Shown here piece by piece: positions 17,701 to 24,804 of a stretch of 64,000 bases of DNA (position 1 is the stretch's first letter; every line of letters begins with the position of its first letter). A model generated the notes under the pieces. That model was not told the origin of the DNA. It ran no database searches and was given only the letters and a program-made list of their open reading frames with translations. A program made the position numbers and the translations under genes. This DNA comes from Ramlibacter ginsenosidimutans. Its GTDB lineage: Bacteria > Pseudomonadota > Gammaproteobacteria > Burkholderiales > Burkholderiaceae_C. The DNA is taken from contig NZ_JAEPWM010000008.1 in the NCBI RefSeq assembly GCF_016654015.1, positions 186,001 through 250,000 of the forward strand, read 5' to 3'.

Positions 17701-17992
17701 GGGCCGGCTCGTTGGCGGCGGGGTCGAGGAAACGCTCCCACGCGAACCCCCACTCGCCTTCCAGGGCACGGCCGGTGCCGAGCGCGCCGGGTGCGGTCAG
17801 GTCGATCACGCCGGCCCGGGCGTGCGGCGTGGGCTGCGCGGCGAACAGGCCGTCGGCGAACAGCAGGAGCAGGGCGCAGGCCAGCCAGGCGCGCCAGTGC
17901 GCGGCAACGCACGCCCAGCGACGCCGGCCGGGCGGGCGTGCCAGGGGGCGCGGACTAGAGGGTGGCGGGTCGCGTGGCTGCGAAGTTGTCAC
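14780..17992 (-). CDS. Hybrid sensor histidine kinase: 7TMR-DISM, PAS, HisKA/HATPase, receiver, HPt
   Basis: A 1070-residue phosphorelay kinase. A signal/TM segment (about residues 30-50) precedes a periplasmic jelly-roll (7TMR-DISM extracellular type) domain to about residue 220. Seven membrane helices run to about 430 and a PAS fold to about 570. The phospho-accepting histidine is His596 in RHDLKTPLNS, followed by an ATPase domain. Receiver Asp881 lies in LIDMEMPV, and HPt His1020 in AVAHRAAGG. The full relay is therefore in one chain and a separate output regulator is expected. The start is GTG at 17992, overlapping the upstream gene by 38 bases. DISM domains of this kind sense carbohydrates or small ligands. 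Confidence 0.9.
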   Translation of the reverse strand: MTTSQPRDPPPSSPRPLARPPGRRRWACVAAHWRAWLACALLLLFADGLFAAQPTPHARAGVIDLTAPGALGTGRALEGEWGFAWERFLDPAANEPAPAFAPVPGVWNELTADGKPRGPDGYGTYTLLVRCPEGRQLALSVPPQRTAMRMYVNGQLVAVQGLPGTRADEAQPAIGRRAVLTDSFACPLHVTLHLSNWSHRAGGVIRAPVAGPIEQLSQDAQQRFALDTLLVGGYLVLSISPLFFFLVRPKEKAPLYFGLFALAQTVYTDMTGERLLLQLTTGPQTAWELYLHTEYSAWLVSMGLFALLIDKLFPRTMRAGLLRLLVGACGFGLVFVLLTPARVYSRYVLYGQLLGVSIALYSAWCLARAARQGRPDAGVVLGGLACLGVVLTVNMVQLSGDMTQRGITAVGLLAFVLTPGIVLLRRLGRALNVEEQRSAGEREKVDLLVRATHAGILDWDYTRNLTRYSDRLLEIMGYPPGTDTSEWPRFFRHIAPEDRERVQESFMTQLRDRSVRGGEMKHQPLEYRLLRQDGSVVWVHAEAISLRGADGRTLRYICSFLDITDHRAVAEGLERQNAALAENARLREDVERMSRHDLKTPLNSIIGVARLIREDARVPQEQRELLGIAERAGYRMLEMVNLSLDLSRMELGTYDFRPQAVNLLDVIDRVQLDLQPMAQAAQVRVRLETPPHAPMYARAEELLCYSILANLLKNAIEASPRNGVVTLRLQGGDPIRVQVHNAGAVPQPIVTRFFDKYVTAGKSGGTGLGTYSARLMARVQNGELEMQTDAAGTLLTLSLRALGDEQLPPARRAQPALAPAPRADGSDFPASRLLLVDDDEYNRLLLMRYLPSPPFTVETAANGAAAVEAVARQWPDFVLIDMEMPVMNGLEAVAWIRAREREAGRKRCAIVMMSSNDDPESIRRGLAAGSDRYLAKPFTREALLALLHLLAQGGPPLPAQALLPEAAPQGPPLTPEAAVRVDPELLHEVPAFLASRRKMVDAMAEALASGQREQLHAVAHRAAGGLALFGFQWAAWQCRGISARAAVGDAAELGADIARLRRHLDQVQVQ

Positions 17993-18611
17993 CGCCCTTC
18001 GAGTGGCGCTTCATGTCGTCGTCGCGCGCGGCGAGCAGGCGCTCGAGGTCGGCCCGCACGTCTTCGGCCGCCTTGGGCAGCGTCAGCGGACCTTCGATGA
18101 TGTCCCCCGGCTTCGTGTTCCTCGCCTCCGCCGGCCGCGCCGGGGCTTCCCGGGGCGCCGTCCAGGAGCCGGGGTGCGGCAGGGGCGGGAACTTGCGCTG
18201 GTCCTGCATCGCGAACTGCCAGGAGAAGCCCATCAGCCACTCGGCGGCCTTCGGGTCGAGCAGCAGCAGGCGTTGCATGAACTCCTGTTCGAACGCCGGG
18301 CCGTGCTCCAGCAGGCGCGGCTCCCACGCGCGCACGAGGAAGCGCACGTGGATGCCATGTTCGCGCCGCGGGCTCGTGGTGCGCAACATGTCCGTGGCGA
18401 GCCAGTTCTGGGGAACGCCGTTGCGCGTCAGCGTCTCGCGCAGGACCAGCTTCAGCAGGTCCTTGCGGATGGCCGTCTGCGAGTTCGACATCGCAGGCGA
18501 CTGCGATGCCACGAACTGCGTGCTGTTGGCCGGTGTGCGCGAGCTGCGCGGCTTGCCGGAGGCATCCCTCTTCCCCAGCAGCATGTTCAGCATCCCCATG
18601 ATGGCTCCCAT
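17955..18611 (-). CDS. Conserved-looking hypothetical protein (218 aa) upstream of the hybrid kinase
   Basis: A soluble protein without a recognised domain. The N-terminal helix MGAIMGMLNMLLGKR is followed by a Ser/Thr-rich linker. A helical region runs from about residue 45 to 135 (AIRKDLLKLVLRETL, HGIHVRFLVRAWEPRLLEHG, WLMGFSWQF). The C-terminal part is proline-rich and ends in a charged helix. The ATG at 18611 is preferred because GAGAA lies upstream; an ATG at 18713 exists in the same frame. Its 3' end overlaps the kinase start by 38 bases, so the two are co-transcribed and it may act in the same pathway. Confidence 0.7.
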   Translation of the reverse strand: MGAIMGMLNMLLGKRDASGKPRSSRTPANSTQFVASQSPAMSNSQTAIRKDLLKLVLRETLTRNGVPQNWLATDMLRTTSPRREHGIHVRFLVRAWEPRLLEHGPAFEQEFMQRLLLLDPKAAEWLMGFSWQFAMQDQRKFPPLPHPGSWTAPREAPARPAEARNTKPGDIIEGPLTLPKAAEDVRADLERLLAARDDDMKRHSKGGDNFAATRPATL

Positions 18612-18804
18612 CGTGTTCTCGTCCCGCGGCGCGGGCTCTTCTCGGGACCCGGTCCGGTCCGACCGAGTGCACTTAGTTTTACAGATTGATGCAAATTCTC
18701 CAAGCCGCCACATGGTGCTGTCAGCCAGGCCTAACCGGGCGGGCGACCGACGGCAGCGCGCACTGCGCTAAATTTCACCCCTTTTGCCCGGCAGAGGAGA
18801 TGAA

Positions 18805-19710
18805 ATGGGTCTGGATTTCAGCGGCCGCGTGGCCATCGTCACGGGTGCAGGCGGGGGCCTGGGGCGCCAGCATGCGCTCGCACTGGCCGCGCGCGGCGCC
18901 AAGGTGGTGGTGAACGACCTGGGCGGTGCCGTCGACGGGACGGGCGGCTCTGTCGGTGCCGCACAACGCGTGGTCGACGAGATCCGCGCGAGCGGCGGCG
19001 ACGCCATCGCGAACGGCGCATCCGTGACCGATTTCGCGGCGGTGCAAGCCATGGTCGACGAGACCATGGCCAAGTGGGGTCGCGTCGACATCCTGGTGAG
19101 CAACGCGGGCATCCTGCGGGACAAGAGCTTCGCCAAGATGGACCTCGCGGACTTCCGCCTGGTGCTCGACGTGCACCTGATGGGCGCCGTGCACTGCTGC
19201 AAGGCGCTGTGGCCCGTGATGACGCAGCAGAAATATGGGCGCGTCGTCCTCACGACCTCGTCGTCGGGCCTGTACGGCAACTTCGGCCAGGCGAACTACG
19301 GCGCGGCCAAGATGGCGCTGGTGGGACTCATGCAGACGCTCGCCATCGAAGGCCTGAAGCACGACATCCGCGTGAATTGCCTCGCGCCCACCGCGGCGAC
19401 GCGCATGACGCAGGACCTGTTCCCGCCCGACATGCTGGGCGCGTTCGGACCCGAGGCGGTGGTGCCCGCGATGCTCGTGCTGGCCGCGGCGGATGCGCCG
19501 ACCCGCACGACGCTCTGTGCAGGCGCGGGCGGGTTCGAAGCGGCGCACGTGACGCTCACGCACGGAGCCTACGTGGGCACGGGCGCGGATGCGCCGGAAC
19601 GCCTGCAGGACATTCTCGACGCCGTGCGCGACCGCTCCGGGGAAACCGTTCCGGCGAGCGGCGCCGAGCAGGGCGCCAACGAGCTGCGGTTGGCGCGCCG
19701 GCGCGCCTGA
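18805..19710 (+). CDS. SDR-family 3-hydroxyacyl-CoA dehydrogenase-like oxidoreductase
   Basis: A 301-residue NAD(P)-dependent short-chain dehydrogenase resembling the N-terminal dehydrogenase of type 2 multifunctional enzyme (HSD17B4). The Rossmann motif is TGAGGGLGR near residue 13. VVVNDLGGAVDGTGGS is the insertion typical of this subgroup. NAG, then TSSSGLYGNFGQANYGAAK, gives the Ser-Tyr-Lys catalytic set. AGAGGAGATGAA before the ATG fixes the start. It probably acts on a CoA-linked hydroxyacyl substrate in beta-oxidation-like degradation. No other fatty-acid genes are adjacent. Confidence 0.88.
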   Translation: MGLDFSGRVAIVTGAGGGLGRQHALALAARGAKVVVNDLGGAVDGTGGSVGAAQRVVDEIRASGGDAIANGASVTDFAAVQAMVDETMAKWGRVDILVSNAGILRDKSFAKMDLADFRLVLDVHLMGAVHCCKALWPVMTQQKYGRVVLTTSSSGLYGNFGQANYGAAKMALVGLMQTLAIEGLKHDIRVNCLAPTAATRMTQDLFPPDMLGAFGPEAVVPAMLVLAAADAPTRTTLCAGAGGFEAAHVTLTHGAYVGTGADAPERLQDILDAVRDRSGETVPASGAEQGANELRLARRRA

Positions 19711-19855
19711 CCGGCGCGGGCCCGGGGCCGGATACGCCGCCGCACGGGGCTGCGCGGCGCTCAGTACGGCACGCGGATGGGCCGAGGGACTCCGTTTGGG
19801 AGAGGCGCACGAGCGCACTCCTGAGCACAATCGGGCCGTTTGTGAGGAAAGCGAG

Positions 19856-20521
19856 ATGACCACAAGCGTCCTCATCGTCGAAGACGAGCCGGAATTCCTG
19901 CGCCGCTTCAGCGAGGCCGTGCTGACCGACCCGGAGCTCTCGCTGATCGGGACCGCCGGCACGGCGGCTGCCGCCATCGCCCTGCTGCAAGCCCAGCCGC
20001 CCGACGTGGTCCTGCTCGATCTCGGCTTGCCGGATCGCGACGGGGTGGAGGTCATCCGCGCCGCCGTGCAGGGCCCCCGGCCGGCCGAGGTGCTGGTGGT
20101 CTCGATGTTCGACGACGACCAGCACGTGCTCGCGGCGATCGAGGCCGGCGCTGCCGGCTACCTGCTGAAGGACGCGCTGCCTGCAAGCATCGGCGCCAGC
20201 ATCCGCGAGCTGCGCAGCGGCGGCTCCCCCATCAGCCCGGGCATCGCGCGGCGCATCCTCACCCGGTTCCGGCTGGCTCTCGCGCCGGCGCACGGGCCCG
20301 CTGCCGGCGTCCGCAGCGTGGCCGCCGCGTCGCCGCTGACCGACCGCGAAACCGAGTTGCTGCGCCTCACCGCCAAGGGCCTCAGCTTCGAGACCATCAG
20401 CGAGCTGATGGGGATTTCGCCGCACACCGTGGTCGCGCACGTGCGCAAGATCTACCGCAAGCTCGCGGTGCACTCGCGTGGCGAGGCGGTGTACGAGGCC
20501 ACGCAACTGGGCCTGCTGTGA
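19856..20521 (+). CDS. NarL/FixJ-type response regulator
   Basis: A 221-residue transcription regulator. The receiver has the acidic pair Asp10/Glu11, phospho-acceptor Asp55 (VVLLDLGLPDRDG) and the LLKDALP lysine. The C-terminal LuxR-type helix-turn-helix is LTDRETELLRLTAKGLSFETISELMGIS, followed by TVVAHVRKIYRKL. GAGGAAAGCGAG stands before the ATG. The last bases overlap the start of the kinase gene at 20518 (GTGA), so the two are translationally coupled and form a cognate pair. Confidence 0.93.
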   Translation: MTTSVLIVEDEPEFLRRFSEAVLTDPELSLIGTAGTAAAAIALLQAQPPDVVLLDLGLPDRDGVEVIRAAVQGPRPAEVLVVSMFDDDQHVLAAIEAGAAGYLLKDALPASIGASIRELRSGGSPISPGIARRILTRFRLALAPAHGPAAGVRSVAAASPLTDRETELLRLTAKGLSFETISELMGISPHTVVAHVRKIYRKLAVHSRGEAVYEATQLGLL

Positions 20522-22386
20522 GCCGCGGCTTTCTTGCCGTCCTCGCGGCCCTGCTCTGGCTGGCTGCGGCAGCTCCGTCGTTCGCCGAGGCGCCGGCCCA
20601 GCCGATCGCACAGGCGGAGCTGCTCGTCGATGCCTCGCGAGCCCCGCCTCCTGCATCCGCGCCCTGGCGCGCGGTGCAGCTGCCCGATCGCTGGCGCAAG
20701 TCGCGTCCGGGCGTCGCGCCCTCGGCAGCGTGGTATCGCGTCCGCTTCGACGTTCCGGGCGGCCCGCAGCCGGCCTGGGGCGTGTTCCTGCCCTGGTTGT
20801 ACGACGGCGGTGACGTGTGGATCAACGGCGCGCTGGTCGCGCAGGTGCCGGAGAACACGAGCGAGTGGCACGTGCGCTGGGTACGGCCGCACGCGGTGGC
20901 CCTTCCGCCAGCCCTGCTGCGCCCCGGCGCCAACGAGCTGATGGTGCGCACGGCCCAGCCACCGCCCGGCGCGTCCGCGCGCTTTCCCCGCCCCATGATC
21001 GCGCAGCTGCCGGTGCTCGAGCCGCTCTACGAGCGGCGCTTCTTCTGGCAGAGCGTCACGCCGCAGATCACGACGACGGTGTGCCTGCTCGCCGCCCTGT
21101 GCGTGCTGTTCATCTGGTGGCGGCGACCGGGCGAAGTGATCTACGGCCTGTTCGGCGCGGCCGCGGCCTTGTGGGGCTTGCGCACCTTCACGTTGATGAT
21201 GGAGTTCATCCCCGCTGGCACCTGGTTCTGGTGGCGGCTGCTGTTCCATGCCTGCACCGGTGGCTTCATCGTCGCGATGACGGCGCTCGCCTGGCGCCTC
21301 GCCGGCATCCACAGGCCCTGGTTCGAGCGGGCGTTGTTCGCCTACTGGTTGATCGGGCCCTTGTGGCTGCTCGCGCAAGGTCCCGCCGGCGAGCCCTTGG
21401 TGAACCGCTGGTGGATCGGCGGCTTCCTGCCGATCGGCGCCACCGTGATCGGCGTCTCGGCCTGGTCCCTCGTGCGGCGGCGCACGCTGGAGGCGGCCGC
21501 ACTCCCGGCCACGCTGGCGTTCACCGCGCTGGCCGGCATGCACGATTACCTGCTCGCCTGGGATCTCGACCCCGACGTCCCGTGGCTCGCCGCGTGGACG
21601 GCGGAGCGCTTCCCGCTGATGAACCTCGCCGCGACGCTGGTGCTGCTGGCCATGGGCGGCCTGCTCACGGCGCGCTTCGTGCGCGCGCTGTGCTCGCTGG
21701 AGGACCTGAACCAGGGGCTGGAGCAGCGCGTGGCCGAGCGCGAGCGCGAGCTCGCGGCCAACTATGCGCGCGTGTTCGCGCTGGAGCGCGAACAGGCCGC
21801 CGCCCAGGAGCGCCAGCGCATCATGCGCGACATCCACGACGGCCTGGGTTCGCGGCTGTTCGTGTCGCTCTCGCGCGTGGAGCGCGGCGACATGCCGCCG
21901 CCGGAGATCGCGGAGGCGCTGCGTGGCTGCATCTCCGAGATGCGGCTCGCGCTGGACACGCTGGTGCCGCAGGAGCGCGACTTCGGCGCCTCGCTCGGGA
22001 CTTTCCTGTTCCGCTGGCGCCGGCAGATGGAGGCCTGCGGCATCCTCCTGACCTGGGAGATCGACGTGCCCGGGCACGAGCTGCAGTTGCAGCCGCATGC
22101 GTCGCTGCAGTTGCTGAGGGTCGCCCAGGAGGCGCTCACCAATGTCGTGAAGCACGCAGGCGCCAGCGCGGTGGACGTGCGCCTGTGCCTCGTGCGCGGC
22201 GAGCTCGAACTCGCGGTGCGTGACAACGGCATCGGTGCGGCAGGCGTCTGCGAGGACACCTCGGGGCGGGGCTTGAGCAACATGCGCGCACGCGCAGGGC
22301 AGCTCGGAGGGGGGCTGGAAATCTTCGGGGGTTCGGGTGGGACGCGCGTGACGGTGCACGTTCCGCTGGCCGAGGTCTGTGCCTGA
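20518..22386 (+). CDS. 7TMR-DISM sensor histidine kinase, HisKA_3 type
   Basis: A 622-residue membrane kinase paired with the NarL regulator just upstream. A signal peptide (residues 1-23) precedes a periplasmic jelly-roll sensor (to about 175) and seven membrane helices (about 180-395). A coiled coil (EDLNQGLEQRVAERERELA) leads to the HisKA_3 dimerisation helix with phospho-accepting His440 in RIMRDIHDGLG. The ATPase domain contains EALTNVVKHAGA (N box) and DNGIGAA. The start is GTG at 20518, overlapping the regulator's stop by 4 bases. Confidence 0.92.
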   Translation: MSRGFLAVLAALLWLAAAAPSFAEAPAQPIAQAELLVDASRAPPPASAPWRAVQLPDRWRKSRPGVAPSAAWYRVRFDVPGGPQPAWGVFLPWLYDGGDVWINGALVAQVPENTSEWHVRWVRPHAVALPPALLRPGANELMVRTAQPPPGASARFPRPMIAQLPVLEPLYERRFFWQSVTPQITTTVCLLAALCVLFIWWRRPGEVIYGLFGAAAALWGLRTFTLMMEFIPAGTWFWWRLLFHACTGGFIVAMTALAWRLAGIHRPWFERALFAYWLIGPLWLLAQGPAGEPLVNRWWIGGFLPIGATVIGVSAWSLVRRRTLEAAALPATLAFTALAGMHDYLLAWDLDPDVPWLAAWTAERFPLMNLAATLVLLAMGGLLTARFVRALCSLEDLNQGLEQRVAERERELAANYARVFALEREQAAAQERQRIMRDIHDGLGSRLFVSLSRVERGDMPPPEIAEALRGCISEMRLALDTLVPQERDFGASLGTFLFRWRRQMEACGILLTWEIDVPGHELQLQPHASLQLLRVAQEALTNVVKHAGASAVDVRLCLVRGELELAVRDNGIGAAGVCEDTSGRGLSNMRARAGQLGGGLEIFGGSGGTRVTVHVPLAEVCA

Positions 22387-22420
22387 CCAGCTTGGGGAGG
22401 CGGGGCTCGCCCGCGCTCCC

Positions 22421-22450
22421 CAGCGCGCCCCGCGTTGCACGGGGCGCTGG
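22421..22450. terminator. Hairpin between convergent genes
   Basis: CAGCGCGCCCCG and CGGGGCGCTG form a strong stem with one bulge. It lies between the 3' end of the DISM kinase and that of the DUF4148 gene. No clear T run is present, so termination is inferred from position. Confidence 0.45.
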
Positions 22451-22455
22451 CTGCC

Positions 22456-22824
22456 TTACTGCGCGTTGCGGACCGGCTGGCCGGCCAGCTGGCGGGGCGC
22501 TTCCGCGGCCTTGTTCGAGGCCAGGTAGGCGGAGCCGCTGTCTTCGCCGGTCATGGCTTCGACGGCATTGCGGCTGGCGAGGTACTCGGCAGTCACTTCG
22601 GCACGGGTCTTCTCGCCCTTGAAGGAGGTGAGCGGGTTGTACGACGTGGACCAGGGGTTCACGCCGGACTTCTGGTACTCGGCGAGCTGGGCCTGCGCCT
22701 GGGCGCGGGTGGCCTGGCCGCCGGCGGCGGAAGCCGCGAACTGGCCCGACAGGTCTCCATCGTCCGCGTGAGCGGCGAAGGCGGCGACGGACAGGACGGC
22801 GAGAGCGAGAGTGGAGCGGTTCAT
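22456..22824 (-). CDS. DUF4148 secreted protein
   Basis: A 122-residue exported protein of the DUF4148 family, common in Burkholderiales and of unknown role. A signal peptide covers residues 1-20 (ending AHA). The body has the family repeat TRAQAQAQLAEYQKSG and a second TRAEVTAEYLASRNAV. AAGGAAAGCACC stands before the ATG at 22824. The upstream region to the LysR gene (22825-22950) is AT-richer than its surroundings and should hold divergent promoters. Confidence 0.88.
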   Translation of the reverse strand: MNRSTLALAVLSVAAFAAHADDGDLSGQFAASAAGGQATRAQAQAQLAEYQKSGVNPWSTSYNPLTSFKGEKTRAEVTAEYLASRNAVEAMTGEDSGSAYLASNKAAEAPRQLAGQPVRNAQ

Positions 22825-22950
22825 GGTGCTTTCCTTGGTGTTTGCGTTGGCGATGGAGTGACTGTATTCCCCGCATCGGAAGCAAAAAACTACCTAAGAA
22901 GCAATCTGTCATTGCGCCTCCTGCAATAATCGAGGCCCGGAATCGATGAT

Positions 22951-23889
22951 ATGGATCGGCTTCAATCAATGCGCGTGTTCCAGCAGGTGGTGGACGAGGG
23001 CGGCTTCGCCGCCGCGGCCCGCAAGCTGGACCTCACCCCCGCCGCCGTGACGCGGCTCATCGGTGACCTCGAGAATCACCTCGGCGTGCGCCTGCTCCAG
23101 CGCACTACCCGCCGACTCGCGCTCACGCCCGCGGGGGACGCCTACCTGGCGCGCCTGCGGCACATCCTGGTGGACATCGATGAAGCCGATGCGCTCGCGC
23201 AAGCCCAGAGCCGCGAGATGACCGGCACGGTGCGCGTGCTGTCGCAGCCCGCGCTGTCCGTGCACGTGCTGGCGCCGGCCATCGCTTCCTTCCAGCGCCT
23301 GCATCCCGAAGTGCGGCTGGACCTGCACGTGCAGGAACTGGTGGACCCGAACGTGGAGGACTACGACCTCACCTTCGTCACCGGCAGCGTGTCGCTCGGC
23401 TCCACCGCCATCGTGCGCACGATCGCGGAAAGCCACGCGGTGCTGTGCGCCTCGCCGGACTACCTGCGCCGCCACGGCGTGCCGCAGACGCCCCAGGACC
23501 TGCTGCCGCACCGCTTCGTGCGCCTGCGCGCCACGGGCGCGCGCCTGCGCCCCTTGACGCTGATCGATCCCACCGACGGCGATCGCACTGTGGACATCGA
23601 AGCGCCGCCGGTGCTCACCGCCAACCACCTCGACTCGCTGCTGCGCGCGACCATCGCGGGCGCGGGCATCGGCGTGCAGGCCACCGAGCTGGTGGCGCCG
23701 ATCCTGAAGGCGGGCGTGCTGCAACGCGTGCTGGCGCCGTGGATCACCGGCCGCCTGCAACTCACCGTGGCGATGCCCAGTCGCAAGTACATGCCGACGC
23801 GCACCCGGGCGTTCCTCGAGCACGTCGTCGAGCACACGCGGCGCACCGTCGCGGACCTGGGTGCGGCGGCCGAAGAAGGAATGGCTTAG
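22951..23889 (+). CDS. LysR-family transcriptional regulator
   Basis: A 312-residue LTTR. The winged helix-turn-helix is at residues 1-60 (MRVFQQVVDEGGFAAAARKLDLTPAAVTRLIGDLE, then RTTRRLALTPAG). A periplasmic-binding-protein-like effector domain covers about residues 90-295. It belongs to the CrgA-like branch. Its target may be the divergent DUF4148 gene or a remote operon. No metabolic operon is adjacent, so the effector cannot be inferred. Confidence 0.92.
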   Translation: MDRLQSMRVFQQVVDEGGFAAAARKLDLTPAAVTRLIGDLENHLGVRLLQRTTRRLALTPAGDAYLARLRHILVDIDEADALAQAQSREMTGTVRVLSQPALSVHVLAPAIASFQRLHPEVRLDLHVQELVDPNVEDYDLTFVTGSVSLGSTAIVRTIAESHAVLCASPDYLRRHGVPQTPQDLLPHRFVRLRATGARLRPLTLIDPTDGDRTVDIEAPPVLTANHLDSLLRATIAGAGIGVQATELVAPILKAGVLQRVLAPWITGRLQLTVAMPSRKYMPTRTRAFLEHVVEHTRRTVADLGAAAEEGMA

Positions 23890-23907
23890 GAGCCTGCGCA
23901 GGCTCCT
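23888..23907. terminator. 20-bp perfect palindrome between convergent genes
   Basis: AGGAGCCTGC and its exact reverse complement abut with no loop, starting inside the LysR stop codon and ending 10 bases before the next minus-strand stop. It could act as a bidirectional terminator, although no T run follows. Confidence 0.35.
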
Positions 23908-23917
23908 GGCGGTGCGC

Positions 23918-24232
23918 TCAGCCTCGCGCCGGCGCGACCCGCAGGCCGACCCACGCCGCACCGATCACCGCGTTGATGGGGACGGCCAGCGCGCAGGGCA
24001 CGTAGAACACCACCGAGAGGCCGGGGGCGTGCAACAGGGATTCGACCATCATGCCCAGTCCGTAGCAGAACACGGCGCACCACAGCCAGCGGCGCATGTA
24101 CGTGGGCAGCCAGCGCGCTTGCTCGCGGTTGTGCCGCCACGCGGCGGCGCGCTCGAGCAGGTTGCCGCTGTTGACGTCCTTGAACAGCCAGCCGAAGAAG
24201 AAGTAGCGGTACAGAAGCGTGCTGAAAGGCAT
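23918..24232 (-). CDS. Small membrane protein with two or three TM helices (104 aa)
   Basis: The protein starts with an aromatic stretch (MPFSTLLYRYFFFGWLFKDV). A basic cytoplasmic segment (AAAWRHNREQARWLP) follows, then two transmembrane helices (about 48-68 and 72-98). No domain is recognised. The ATG at 24232 is the best start by hydrophobicity pattern; the ribosome binding site is weak. Its function is unknown. Confidence 0.65.
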   Translation of the reverse strand: MPFSTLLYRYFFFGWLFKDVNSGNLLERAAAWRHNREQARWLPTYMRRWLWCAVFCYGLGMMVESLLHAPGLSVVFYVPCALAVPINAVIGAAWVGLRVAPARG

Positions 24233-24421
24233 GGTGCATCCGGGTGAGCCGCGGCCGCAGCTGCGTGGCCATCGTCGTTCCTTGTAGCGCCTGGGCCCGT
24301 GCGTGTCCATGCTGGTTTCGTGTAGGAACGCAAGTGCAGGCTCGAGCATTTCACGTCCGGGGCATGGGCACTGGGCTGGTGCGCAGCGCCGCCGCGGGCG
24401 CGGCCTCATACTGTCCCCTTG

Positions 24422-24667
24422 ATGAAAGATTCCATGAACGATTGGACCCAGGAACTGGTCGCCGCCGTGGCGCAGGCCGAGCGCTTCGAAGCTGCAGAGA
24501 GCCAGGCGGAACAGCAGTTCCACATCTTGCGGGAGCAGGCCGAGCAGTCGGGCGAAGCGGACCGGGCGCTGCGCAGCCCCGAGTTCCAGCGCTGGATGGA
24601 TGCGCGCCACGCGACCGACCTCGCGTGGGGATCGTGGTTCCTGCTCAAGGGCGGTAGCGAAGCCTGA
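24422..24667 (+). CDS. Hypothetical helical protein (81 aa)
   Basis: A short, acidic, mostly helical soluble protein rich in Glu, Ala and Gln (QAEQQFHILREQAEQSGEAD). No family is recognised. Two starts are possible: ATG 24422 (MKDSMNDW) and ATG 24434 (MNDW). The latter has GAAAGA upstream. It stands just before the ligD gene, but the gap of 137 bases suggests separate initiation. Confidence 0.5.
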   Translation: MKDSMNDWTQELVAAVAQAERFEAAESQAEQQFHILREQAEQSGEADRALRSPEFQRWMDARHATDLAWGSWFLLKGGSEA

Positions 24668-24804
24668 TGCGCCGGGCCGCGCCCGTGCGCAGCGGCAAGC
24701 CACGCGGATTTCCTACAACGAACGCCTGAAGCTCGCGCGAGGATGAGGCTCCGATCCGGAGCCTTGCCATCCCGCGCCGCCGCCTCGTCCTGCCGCCGGC
24801 CGCC

